6,704 nt of DNA from Chloroflexota bacterium. Its GTDB lineage: Bacteria; Chloroflexota; Anaerolineae; B4-G1. Below are positions 1-5,561 of this stretch, in pieces. The stretch lies in NCBI GenBank assembly GCA_003648085.1, contig QMOC01000148.1:1-6704 (forward strand), in the 5' to 3' direction. Below the pieces are notes generated by a model. It saw only the letters and a list, made by a program, of their open reading frames with translations. It had not been told where the DNA came from and searched no databases. The translations under genes and the position numbers were made by a program. Every line of letters begins with the position of its first letter. Positions within the stretch are counted from its first letter, which is position 1.

Positions 1-1
1 C

Positions 2-223
2 TCAAGTCAAGTGAAGTTCCTGAGATTGTTGCAGCGGCTGGAGGCGGAGGGGCATGCTCAGTTCATTATGGCCACCCACTCGCCAATTCTGCTGGCCTAT
101 CCGGGGGCTCAAATCTTCAGTTTTGACTCACCCCGCATCGAGGAGGTGGAATACGAGGACACCGCACACTACAAACTTTACAAGCAGTTCTTCACCGACC
201 GGAGTGTTTTCCTGGATGTTTGA
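2..223 (+). CDS. AAA/ABC-type ATPase, C-terminal end only (5' cut by window)
   Basis: Only the last ~73 residues of this protein are in the window. The reading frame is open from base 2 and ends at the TGA at 221-223. The visible part contains FIMATHSPILLAYPGAQIF, which is the final beta strand and H-loop (switch His in ATHSP) of ABC/SMC-like predicted ATPases (COG3910-like). The proline- and glycine-rich segment after it and the end YKLYKQFF are also typical of that group. Walker A, the signature motif and Walker B would lie upstream, outside the window. A GTG at base 11 could be read as a start, but the family needs well over 100 residues before this point, so the gene is truncated by the window edge and not short. 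The function of this ATPase group is not well defined, and I infer only ATP binding and hydrolysis. Confidence 0.8.
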   Translation, partial: SSQVKFLRLLQRLEAEGHAQFIMATHSPILLAYPGAQIFSFDSPRIEEVEYEDTAHYKLYKQFFTDRSVFLDV

Positions 224-270
224 GGCACCTTACTCACTGCTGTGGGGAAAGGAGGGATGCTATCGAAGAA

Positions 271-326
271 AGAAACAGGTAGACAGGTATACGGGTAGAT
301 AGGGAAACAAGTAGATAAATACATCG
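271..326. repeat. Degenerate 8-bp-period tandem repeat upstream of trpB2
   Basis: The gap between the ATPase gene and trpB2 holds successive octamers in exact 8-bp register: AGAAACAG (271), GTAGACAG (279), GTATACGG (287), GTAGATAG (295), GGAAACAA (303), GTAGATAA (311) and ATACATCG (319). The consensus is about GTAGAYAR, purine-rich on the + strand. The last unit runs into the Shine-Dalgarno of trpB2 at 326-332. The repeat is not a multiple of three and no credible ORF uses it. I see no convincing promoter in the whole 224-340 gap. Confidence 0.75.
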
Positions 327-340
327 AGGAGGAACGAAAA

Positions 341-1705
341 ATGATGCGGTATAAGTATCTGTTGGACGAGAAGGACTTGCCCACCCATTGGTACAACGTA
401 CTCCCAGATATGAAGACGCCACCACCCCCGTACCGACATCCGGTGACGCTGGAACTGATGAAGCCTGAGGACCTGGTGCCGGTCTTCCCTCTGGCGCTGA
501 TCGAGCAAGAGGGGAGCCAAGAGCGGTGGATCGAGATCCCAGAAGAGGTGCAGGACGTGCTTAAGATGTGGCGTCCCTCTCCTCTCTACCGCGCCGCCCG
601 TTGGGAGAAGGCGCTGGACACCCCGGCCAAAATCTACTACAAGTGGGAGGGCGTCAGTCCACCAGGCAGCCACAAGCCGAACACCGCCGTGGCCCAGTGT
701 TACTATGCCAGGGAGGAAGGGCTGGAAGGGCTCGCCACCGAGACTGGGGCTGGTCAGTGGGGCAGCGCCCTTTGTTTCGCCGCCCAACTCTTCGGCCTGA
801 AGTGCAAGGTCTTTATGGTCACCATCAGTTACCACCAAAAGCCCTACCGGCGTATCGCTATGGAGACCTGGGGAGGCAACGTTGTGCCCAGCCCCAGTTC
901 GGAGACCAAGGCCGGGCGGGACATCCTGGCTGTGGACCCGGAGACATCAGGTAGCCTGGGCATCGCCATCAGCGAGGCCATCGAGTATGCCGTCACCCAC
1001 GACGGGTGGAAGTACTCCCTCGGCAGCGTGGTGAACTTTGTGCTCCTGCACCAGACGATCGTCGGGTTGGAGGCAAAAAAGCAGATGGAGATGGCGGGCG
1101 ATTATCCGGACATCCTCATCGGCTGCGTCGGCGGCGGCAGTAATTTCGCCGGCCTCTTCCTGCCCTTCTTGAAGGATAGGTTGGACGGCACCAAACCGAA
1201 TCTGCGGGTTATCAACGTGGAGTCCACCGCCTGCCCCAGCCTGACCCGGGGCATCTACGCCTACGACTGGGGGGACACGGCGAAGACCGGCCCTGTAACG
1301 AAGATGCACACCGTGGGCCATAGTTTCATCCCCGCCCCCGTTCACGCGGGAGGGCTGCGCTACCATGGCATGGCGCCTATCATCTGCCGTCTCCTGGAGG
1401 ATGGGTTCGTCGAGGCCCGGGCCTATCACCAGAACGCAGTCTTCGAGGCCGCTCACAGTTTCGCCCAGGCCGAAGGCTTCATCGTGGCCCCGGAGACGGC
1501 CCATGCCATCAGAGCCGTCTACGATGAGGCATTGGCCTGCAGAGAATCAGGCGAGGAGAAGGTCATCCTCTTTAATAATAGCGGCCACGGCCACTTCGAC
1601 CTGGCGGCTTACGATGCCTACCACCGCAAGGAACTCCCGGACTACGAACTGGAGGAGGAGAAGATCCAGCAGGCTCTGGCGGAGTTGCCCAAAATTCCGG
1701 CCTGA
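341..1705 (+). CDS. trpB: TrpB2-type tryptophan synthase beta chain (PLP enzyme)
   Basis: The product is a 454-residue fold-type II PLP enzyme of the tryptophan synthase beta family, which joins indole to serine to give L-tryptophan in the cytoplasm. It belongs to the longer TrpB2 branch (TIGR01415-like), shown by the N-terminal [18 protein letters not shown] block, by GSHKPNTA around the PLP-binding lysine K112, by ETGAGQWG with the likely catalytic glutamate E134, by the phosphate-binding loop GGGSN (264-268) and by SGHGHFD (414-420) near the C-terminus. The length is normal for TrpB2 (classical TrpB1 is about 400 residues). A GAGGAGG Shine-Dalgarno at 326-332 sits 8 nt before ATG 341; a second in-frame ATG at 344 is equally possible. 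No trpA or other trp gene is adjacent, as is common for TrpB2, so it may salvage free indole or work with a distant TrpA. The family is certain; the physiological partner is not. Confidence 0.95.
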   Translation: MMRYKYLLDEKDLPTHWYNVLPDMKTPPPPYRHPVTLELMKPEDLVPVFPLALIEQEGSQERWIEIPEEVQDVLKMWRPSPLYRAARWEKALDTPAKIYYKWEGVSPPGSHKPNTAVAQCYYAREEGLEGLATETGAGQWGSALCFAAQLFGLKCKVFMVTISYHQKPYRRIAMETWGGNVVPSPSSETKAGRDILAVDPETSGSLGIAISEAIEYAVTHDGWKYSLGSVVNFVLLHQTIVGLEAKKQMEMAGDYPDILIGCVGGGSNFAGLFLPFLKDRLDGTKPNLRVINVESTACPSLTRGIYAYDWGDTAKTGPVTKMHTVGHSFIPAPVHAGGLRYHGMAPIICRLLEDGFVEARAYHQNAVFEAAHSFAQAEGFIVAPETAHAIRAVYDEALACRESGEEKVILFNNSGHGHFDLAAYDAYHRKELPDYELEEEKIQQALAELPKIPA

Positions 1706-1709
1706 GTGA

Positions 1710-1740
1710 GCGGACAAGTACATAAGGAGCAAGTAGACAA
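1710..1740. repeat. Second patch of the GTAGAYAR-type octamer repeat
   Basis: Just after the trpB2 stop codon lie GCGGACAA (1710), GTACATAA (1718), a 7-nt GGAGCAA (1726) and GTAGACAA (1733). They match the consensus of the repeat upstream of the same gene, with one base lost from the 8-bp register. trpB2 is therefore flanked on both sides by the same degenerate octamer family in the same orientation. Confidence 0.55.
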
Positions 1741-1745
1741 GGGAG

Positions 1746-1786
1746 AGAGCCCCGGCCTCTCGGAGAAGCCGGGGCTCTTCTTTTCC
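1746..1786 (+). terminator. Intrinsic terminator after trpB2, at a convergent junction
   Basis: An 11-bp stem pairs 1746-1756 with 1768-1778 (core AGCCCCGGC / GCCGGGGCT). Three further pairs (TCT/AGA) close the loop after one mismatch, and the T-rich tail CTTCTTTTCC follows. It ends the trpB2 transcript 40 nt after the stop codon. The glycosyltransferase gene on the opposite strand ends at 1792, so the same hairpin probably also stops leftward transcription, although the tail in that direction is only pyrimidine-rich. Confidence 0.88.
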
Positions 1787-1791
1787 TCGAT

Positions 1792-2916
1792 TCACCCCCC
1801 GTGTGATGCATCCTCCGCACACTGCTCAATGACGCCCAGCACCGATTGAGCACAGGCGGTCCAGGAAAAGCGGCGCACGTTGGCAAAGCCACGCTCGATG
1901 AGATTCTCCCGCAGGGTGGGGTCGGTGGCGACCTGCTGCATAGCGGCGGCGATGGCGGAAGTGTCGCCTGGATCCACCAGGAGCGCCGCGTCCCCTGCCA
2001 CCTCGGGCAGGCTGGAGGTGATGCTGGTGATGACCGGACATCCACAGGCCTGGGCCTCCAGTACCGGTAGTCCGAACCCCTCGTAGAGCGAGGGAAAGAC
2101 GAAGGCTAACGCTCCGCTCAGCAGAGCAGCCTTGTCTTCGTCGGGGACGTAGCCGGGGAAGAGCACGCGCCCCTCCAAACCCAGACGGTGCACCTGGGCG
2201 AAGAGGTCATCGTAGAGCCAGCCCCGTTTGCCGGCCAGGATGAGTTTGAAGATTTGGTGATGAGGAGATTGGGTGATCAGGTGGGCGAAGGCGGCAACGA
2301 GGCGCGAGAGGTTCTTGCGCGGCTGGAGGGTGCCCAGGTAGAGAAAGTAGTCGCCGGTGATGCCATAGCGCGTTTTGACTGCCTCGACTAAAGCAGGATC
2401 GCGCACCGGAGCGAGCCTCTCGTCGCGGCCGGGGTAAGCGACGGTGATCTTCTCCGGTGGGGTGGAGTAGCGGGCCACCAGATCGGCCTTGGTAGCCTGG
2501 GAGTCGGCCAAGAGGTGCGCCGCAGCCCGCGCATTCCAGCGGGTGGAGAGGTCGAGGTACAGCCACTGATGCCAGGGGTGAGCCCTTGGAAAGTAGAGGT
2601 AGCCCAGATCGTGGACGGTGACCAGGCTGACACGCGGATGGAAGATGGGCAGGACGTGGGCCGGGACGAAGAGCACATCGGGCGGGCGGCGGGCCACCTC
2701 CCAGGAAAGACGCACGTGGGTCCACAGGCGCGGGAAGGGGATGACGCGCAGGTCGGCGCCGGAGAAGGCAGCGGCCGGCGGCGCGCTGCGAAAGTAGAGG
2801 CGAAAACAGTGCGGACTTTTGAGCGCCAGCAGTGCCTGGATCAGGCGTTGAGAGTAGATCTCGATGCCGGTCGGACGGACGGTGACAGCGCGGCTGGCGT
2901 CAATCCCGATCAGCAT
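1792..2916 (-). CDS. Glycosyltransferase family 4 (GT-B fold)
   Basis: A 374-residue GT-B glycosyltransferase of the GT4/GT1 group, which moves a sugar from a nucleotide-sugar donor to a glycan, lipid or small-molecule acceptor at the cytoplasmic face of the membrane. The N-terminus MLIGIDASRA and the glycine-containing loop near 17 fit the acceptor-domain start. FLYLGTLQPRKNL (191-203) supplies the donor-phosphate-binding R200 and K201, and FPSLYEGFGLPVLEA carries the EX7E pair E279 and E287. The length is typical. The ATG at 2914-2916 directly follows the TAG of the upstream gene with no base between. Only a weak AAGG is present ahead of it, so translation is probably coupled. Residues 214-223 (ITQSPHHQIF) are encoded by an 8-bp-period DNA repeat and look like an insertion in the loop before the KLILAGKRGW strand. 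Donor and acceptor cannot be told from sequence. Confidence 0.92.
   Translation of the reverse strand: MLIGIDASRAVTVRPTGIEIYSQRLIQALLALKSPHCFRLYFRSAPPAAAFSGADLRVIPFPRLWTHVRLSWEVARRPPDVLFVPAHVLPIFHPRVSLVTVHDLGYLYFPRAHPWHQWLYLDLSTRWNARAAAHLLADSQATKADLVARYSTPPEKITVAYPGRDERLAPVRDPALVEAVKTRYGITGDYFLYLGTLQPRKNLSRLVAAFAHLITQSPHHQIFKLILAGKRGWLYDDLFAQVHRLGLEGRVLFPGYVPDEDKAALLSGALAFVFPSLYEGFGLPVLEAQACGCPVITSITSSLPEVAGDAALLVDPGDTSAIAAAMQQVATDPTLRENLIERGFANVRRFSWTACAQSVLGVIEQCAEDASHGG
2246..2277. repeat. 8-bp-period repeat inside the glycosyltransferase gene
   Basis: Four octamers stand in perfect register on the + strand: TTGAAGAT (2246), TTGGTGAT (2254), GAGGAGAT (2262) and TGGGTGAT (2270). Each ends in GAT, with A and T alternating at the fifth base. 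On the coding strand this reads ATCACCCA, ATCTCCTC, ATCACCAA, ATCTTCAA and encodes residues 214-223 of the glycosyltransferase. Base composition is AT-richer than the flanking coding sequence. Confidence 0.6.
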
Positions 2917-3435
2917 CTACGCCTTACGCTTGCCAAACAGTGCCCGCAGCAGGATCATCAGGCCCACCAGGATCAGGACGACGGGCCACAGCCTGGGCAG
3001 GAGTTCGCGGCTCTGGGGGCCCAGGAGTTGCAGCGTTATGGCCAGCGCTGCGCCACCGACCACGAGGGCCACCAGCGCCAGGAAGAGCGCCCCCCAATCG
3101 CGGAAACCGGCCGCAGCCCACTGGGCCAGGAAGGCGATGCCACCGATGATGACGAAAACGGGCCACCACGTTTCCAGGTCACGGTATTCCAGCGCCCCCA
3201 GTGTGAAGAAGAAGAACACCAACCCCACGAGCGTGGCAGCCGTGCCGACGAAGACCAGGCCGGGGTCGTGCCGTTGTCCGAAGACATAGCCCCACAGGAA
3301 GGCCAGCCCTCCGGCAAAGGGGAAGACAGGCCAGATAACATCCCAGCCGGGAATGCCGACGCCTAGTTCGTTCAGTAGAAAGTAGGTGCCCAACAGGATA
3401 AGGACAAGGGCTGGAATGATCGTGTGCTTTTTCAC
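2917..3435 (-). CDS. Six-helix membrane protein with LiaF/DUF5668-like repeats
   Basis: A 172-residue, very hydrophobic protein, almost all of it in the membrane. Likely transmembrane segments are about 6-23, 33-53, 58-80, 89-106, 113-136 and 147-166, with a basic C-terminal tail GKRKA. A motif of the form WPV-x5-G recurs three times: IWPVFPFAGGLAFL (34-47), WWPVFVIIGGIAFL (90-103) and LWPVVLILVGLMIL (149-162). The first helix has the related PALVLILLG. This pattern is seen in the N-terminal membrane part of LiaF/LiaI-type envelope stress proteins and DUF5668. No C-terminal LiaF beta domain is present. The start is GTG at 3433-3435, supported by AAGGAG 6 nt upstream. It lies between rpiB (62-nt gap) and the glycosyltransferase it abuts. 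A role in the envelope is plausible, but no function can be assigned. Confidence 0.85.
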   Translation of the reverse strand: MKKHTIIPALVLILLGTYFLLNELGVGIPGWDVIWPVFPFAGGLAFLWGYVFGQRHDPGLVFVGTAATLVGLVFFFFTLGALEYRDLETWWPVFVIIGGIAFLAQWAAAGFRDWGALFLALVALVVGGAALAITLQLLGPQSRELLPRLWPVVLILVGLMILLRALFGKRKA

Positions 3436-3441
3436 TGCTCT

Positions 3442-3447
3442 CTCCTT
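3442..3447 (-). promoter_or_regulatory. Shine-Dalgarno fixing the GTG start of the membrane protein
   Basis: On the minus strand AAGGAG (within GGAAAGGAGAGAGCA) lies 6 nt before the GTG at 3433-3435. The following MKKHTIIPALVLILLG is a normal positive-then-hydrophobic N-terminus, so GTG is the likely start. Confidence 0.7.
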
Positions 3448-3497
3448 TCCGTTGTAACAGGACGGCGCAAAGTAACGCTGAGGGGTTGCGTATTACT

Positions 3498-3944
3498 TCA
3501 TCCTCTTTCCTCATCTAACGCCCTGATTTTGCCGATGCGCCGCGTATGATGGCCGCCAAGAAATTCGCTGTTGAGAAAGACCTGCACGATGTCCAGCGCC
3601 AAGCCGAGGCCAAGCACTCGCCCACCCAGGCATAAGATGTTGGCATCGTTATCCTGACGACTCATGTGGGCCATGTAGCAATCGGTGCACAAAGCGGCGC
3701 GGGCACCCCGCACCTTGTTGGCAGCGATGCTCATACCGATCCCTGTGCCGCAGATGAGGATGCCGCGTTCAAACTCCCCAGCGACCACGGCGCGGGCCAG
3801 TGGGGCGGCGAAGTCGGGGTAATCCACCGACTCTGGGCTATGTGTGCCGAAGTCCTGCACCTGATGGCCCTGGGCGATGAGGAAGTCGGCGATTTGCTGC
3901 TTCAGTTCGTAGCCGCCATGATCGGCACCGATGGCGATGCGCAT
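3498..3944 (-). CDS. rpiB: Ribose-5-phosphate isomerase B / RpiB-LacAB family sugar-phosphate isomerase
   Basis: A 148-residue cytoplasmic enzyme of the RpiB/LacA/LacB family. RpiB interconverts ribose 5-phosphate and ribulose 5-phosphate in the pentose phosphate pathway. Visible motifs are IGADHGG (5-11, with the sugar- and phosphate-contacting D8 and H9), DYPDFA (41-46), and ICGTGIGMSIAANK (64-77) with the catalytic cysteine C65 and the anion-hole glycines. Length is typical. The ATG at 3942-3944 is preferred over a longer reading from 3998 because MRIAIGADHGG is the family start and GGGAGGTGA lies just ahead of it. Two residues are unusual against E. coli RpiB as I recall it: the ring-opening His99 position is D98 here (SRQDNDAN), and the phosphate-contacting Arg133 position is H132 (GGHHTRR). 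R136 is kept. It may be a normal subfamily variant or may use another sugar phosphate. Confidence 0.93.
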   Translation of the reverse strand: MRIAIGADHGGYELKQQIADFLIAQGHQVQDFGTHSPESVDYPDFAAPLARAVVAGEFERGILICGTGIGMSIAANKVRGARAALCTDCYMAHMSRQDNDANILCLGGRVLGLGLALDIVQVFLNSEFLGGHHTRRIGKIRALDEERG

Positions 3945-3948
3945 AGAT

Positions 3949-3957
3949 TCACCTCCC
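3949..3957 (-). promoter_or_regulatory. Strong Shine-Dalgarno of rpiB
   Basis: GGGAGGTGA on the minus strand ends 4 nt before the ATG at 3944 and its GGAGG core is about 7 nt away. It decides in favour of the family-standard start MRIAIGADHGG over an 18-residue N-terminal extension. Confidence 0.85.
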
Positions 3958-3969
3958 GTCGGGAAGGGC

Positions 3970-3998
3970 ATTGTAATCCCAAACAGCCCGCTCGTCAA
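3970..3998 (-). promoter_or_regulatory. Sigma-70-type promoter of rpiB
   Basis: On the minus strand TTGACG (3998-3993) and TACAAT (3975-3970) are separated by exactly 17 bp. The predicted start near 3963 gives a leader of about 20 nt that contains the rpiB Shine-Dalgarno. The promoter sits in the 69-nt gap after phoU, so rpiB and the two genes after it can be transcribed independently of pstB-phoU. Confidence 0.75.
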
Positions 3999-4013
3999 GG
4001 TGGATCGTGTCAG

Positions 4014-4676
4014 TCAGAAATTGAGTTCCTGGAATTCGCCGGTGGATATAAAAATGACCCGTTCGCAGATGTTCGTCACCCGGTCGGCGATGCGCTCCAG
4101 TTTGTGAGCCACCCAGAGTAGGTAAGTGGCACGGGTGATCGTCTGGGGGTCCGAAAGCATATAGGTCAGCAACTCACGGTAGACCTGGTCGTACAGGCCA
4201 TCAATCTCCGCGTCCCGCTTTGCCGTCTCCAGTGCCAGGTCTGGATCGTGCTTGAAGTACGCATCAAGGCTGGCGCGGATCATCTCGCCGTCAATCTCGG
4301 CCATACGGGGCACGTCAATCAGTGGCTTCAGGTGTGGCTGGTCGGCCAGCCGAGTGGCGAGTTCGGCAATGCCGCTGGCATAATCCCCCATGCGCTCCAG
4401 TTCGGTGACGATGTGGATGGCGGCGACGATGGCCCGCAGGTCTCCGGCCGCTGGCTGCTGGGTCGCGATCAGCCTCAAGCATTGCTCCTCAATGTCATAT
4501 CGCTTGGTGTTGATCTCTGCATCGCCGGTGATCACCTGATGGGCTAACTCCTTGTCCTGTTCCCTGAGTGCCTGAACAGCCCCTTCGATGGCTGCCTCCA
4601 CCATATTCCCCAGGTGTAGGATGTTGTCGCGCAAATCCGTCAGTTCCCGGTCAAATAATGCTCTGGCCTTGCTCAT
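4014..4676 (-). CDS. phoU: PhoU, phosphate-transport/signalling regulator
   Basis: A 220-residue all-helical cytoplasmic protein made of two PhoU three-helix repeats (about 8-108 and 123-210). Each repeat keeps the E-x3-D metal-binding motif: ERMGD (E94, D98) in the first and ERIAD (E194, D198) in the second, with the usual context of TELERMGDYASGIAELA and HKLERIADRVTNICERV. PhoU links the Pst importer to the PhoR sensor kinase, restraining phosphate uptake and Pho-regulon expression when phosphate is plentiful. The ATG at 4674-4676 has GGAGG 9 nt upstream, and full-length homologues start the same way (MSKARALFDREL). It follows pstB by 52 nt on the same strand and is presumably co-transcribed with it. 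No phoR or phoB is in the window. Confidence 0.96.
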   Translation of the reverse strand: MSKARALFDRELTDLRDNILHLGNMVEAAIEGAVQALREQDKELAHQVITGDAEINTKRYDIEEQCLRLIATQQPAAGDLRAIVAAIHIVTELERMGDYASGIAELATRLADQPHLKPLIDVPRMAEIDGEMIRASLDAYFKHDPDLALETAKRDAEIDGLYDQVYRELLTYMLSDPQTITRATYLLWVAHKLERIADRVTNICERVIFISTGEFQELNF

Positions 4677-4728
4677 TTCTCACTTCCTCCCGTCAATTGG
4701 ACGCCACCGTCGAGACGTCCAGCAACCG

Positions 4729-5481
4729 TTACCCCATCCGTCCGGTGATGTAATCCTCGGTCAGTCGCTGCGCCGGGCGCGTGAAGATTTTGCCCGTCTC
4801 GTCGTACTCTACCAGTTCGCCCAGCCAGAAGAAACCGGTGTAGTCGGAGACGCGGGCCGCCTGCTGCATGTTGTGGGTGACGATGACGATGGTGTAATCC
4901 TCGCGCAGTTCCCGCATCAGGTCCTCGATGCGCAGTGTGGCTGCTGGGTCTAGCGCCGAGCAGGGCTCGTCCATCAGGATGACCTCCGGCTTGACCGCCA
5001 GCACCCGCGCGATGCACAGCCGCTGCTGCTCGCCGGCCGAAAGGTCGAGCGCGGAGGAATGCAGTTTGTCTTTGACTTCATTCCACAGCGCCGCTGCTCG
5101 CAGGCTCTGCTCGACTAGGTCATCCAGTGCGCTGCCCCGCGCCAGGTTCAACACCCGTGGCCCGAAAGCGACGTTGTCGTAGATGGACTGGGGGAAGGGG
5201 TTGGGCCGCTGGAAGACCATCCCCACCCGCCGCCGCAACTCCACCACGTCCACGTCCGGTGCGTAGATGTTCCGCCCGTCGAGCAGGACCTCCCCGACGA
5301 TGCGTGTGCCGGGGATGGTGTCGTTCATGCGATTGAAGCAGCGCAGGAAGGTGGATTTGCCGCAGCCGGAAGGCCCGATGAGGGCAGTGATGCGCCGTTC
5401 CTCGATGCGCATCGAGATGCCGTGTAGCGCCTCGAAGTCGTTGTAGTAGAACCGTAGGTCGCGGGTTTCGAGTTTGCTCAT
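4729..5481 (-). CDS. pstB: PstB, ATPase of the phosphate ABC importer
   Basis: A 250-residue ABC ATPase that powers the high-affinity phosphate importer PstSCAB at the inner face of the membrane. In order: Walker [10 protein letters not shown] (36-44), Q-loop Q91 in VFQRPNPFP (89-97), signature [13 protein letters not shown] (147-159), Walker B VILMDE (167-172), D-loop SALD (175-178) and switch H203 in [10 protein letters not shown]. The C-terminal [10 protein letters not shown] is diagnostic of PstB. The signature reads SAGEQ where E. coli has SGGQQ, a mild variation. ATG 5479-5481 is preferred to an upstream TTG at 5517 because [13 protein letters not shown] aligns with family starts and the longer version would run through the promoter. 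No Shine-Dalgarno precedes it; the -10 box ends 7 nt before ATG, suggesting a leaderless mRNA. The permease genes pstC and pstA are not adjacent. Confidence 0.96.
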   Translation of the reverse strand: MSKLETRDLRFYYNDFEALHGISMRIEERRITALIGPSGCGKSTFLRCFNRMNDTIPGTRIVGEVLLDGRNIYAPDVDVVELRRRVGMVFQRPNPFPQSIYDNVAFGPRVLNLARGSALDDLVEQSLRAAALWNEVKDKLHSSALDLSAGEQQRLCIARVLAVKPEVILMDEPCSALDPAATLRIEDLMRELREDYTIVIVTHNMQQAARVSDYTGFFWLGELVEYDETGKIFTRPAQRLTEDYITGRMG

Positions 5482-5488
5482 CGTTGGA

Positions 5489-5517
5489 ATTGTACCCCAA
5501 GGCGTTGGCGGGGGCAA
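5489..5517 (-). promoter_or_regulatory. Sigma-70-type promoter of pstB, giving a leaderless mRNA
   Basis: On the minus strand TTGCCC (5517-5512), a 17-bp spacer and TACAAT (5494-5489) are followed after 7 nt (TCCAACG) by the pstB ATG. Transcription would begin at or within a base or two of the start codon, which fits the absence of any Shine-Dalgarno. Confidence 0.7.
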
Positions 5518-5523
5518 GTGAGA

Positions 5524-5552
5524 TTGACCGCCTGAGCCGGCGGTGCTATAAT
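5524..5552 (+). promoter_or_regulatory. Near-consensus sigma-70 promoter of pstS
   Basis: TTGACC (5524-5529), a 17-bp spacer and a perfect TATAAT (5547-5552). The ATG of pstS begins 9 nt after the -10 box, so the transcript starts at or just before the start codon (leader 0-3 nt). Its -35 box is only 6 bp from that of the divergent pstB promoter. Confidence 0.82.
5527..5544. promoter_or_regulatory. Perfect inverted repeat in the pstS promoter spacer (candidate operator)
   Basis: ACCGCC (5527-5532) and GGCGGT (5539-5544) form a perfect 6-bp dyad with a 6-nt centre. It overlaps the 3' half of the -35 box and fills most of the spacer up to the -10 box. A dimeric regulator bound here would block pstS directly and could affect pstB. 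It does not resemble the E. coli Pho box, and its role is inferred from position only. Confidence 0.4.
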
Positions 5553-5561
5553 CTGCGCAGC

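Noticed and set aside
224..340. Promoter or terminator between the ATPase gene and trpB2
   Set aside because: No -35/-10 pair with acceptable spacing and no hairpin with a T-run were found; trpB2 may be read from upstream.
260..838. A 192-codon open frame on the - strand reaching into the octamer repeat
   Set aside because: It is antisense to trpB2; its C-terminal YLST/YLPV-like pattern is only the translation of the GTAGAYAR repeat.
2515..3366. A 283-codon open frame on the + strand
   Set aside because: It lies antisense to the glycosyltransferase and the membrane protein, is rich in Q, D, P and G as expected for the opposite strand of GC-rich genes, and has no recognisable domain.
3945..3998. 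18-residue N-terminal extension of RpiB
   Set aside because: The family starts at MRIAIGADHGG, a strong Shine-Dalgarno sits inside the extension's sequence, and so does the rpiB promoter.
4699..4720. Hairpin GGACGU/GCGUCC in the pstB-phoU gap (minus strand)
   Set aside because: The stem is only 6 bp including one G-U pair, with a 10-nt loop and no T-run, so it is not a convincing terminator or attenuator.
5484..5561. 26-residue N-terminal extension of PstS from an upstream TTG
   Set aside because: It would cover the pstS promoter and place a hydrophilic stretch ahead of the lipoprotein signal peptide.
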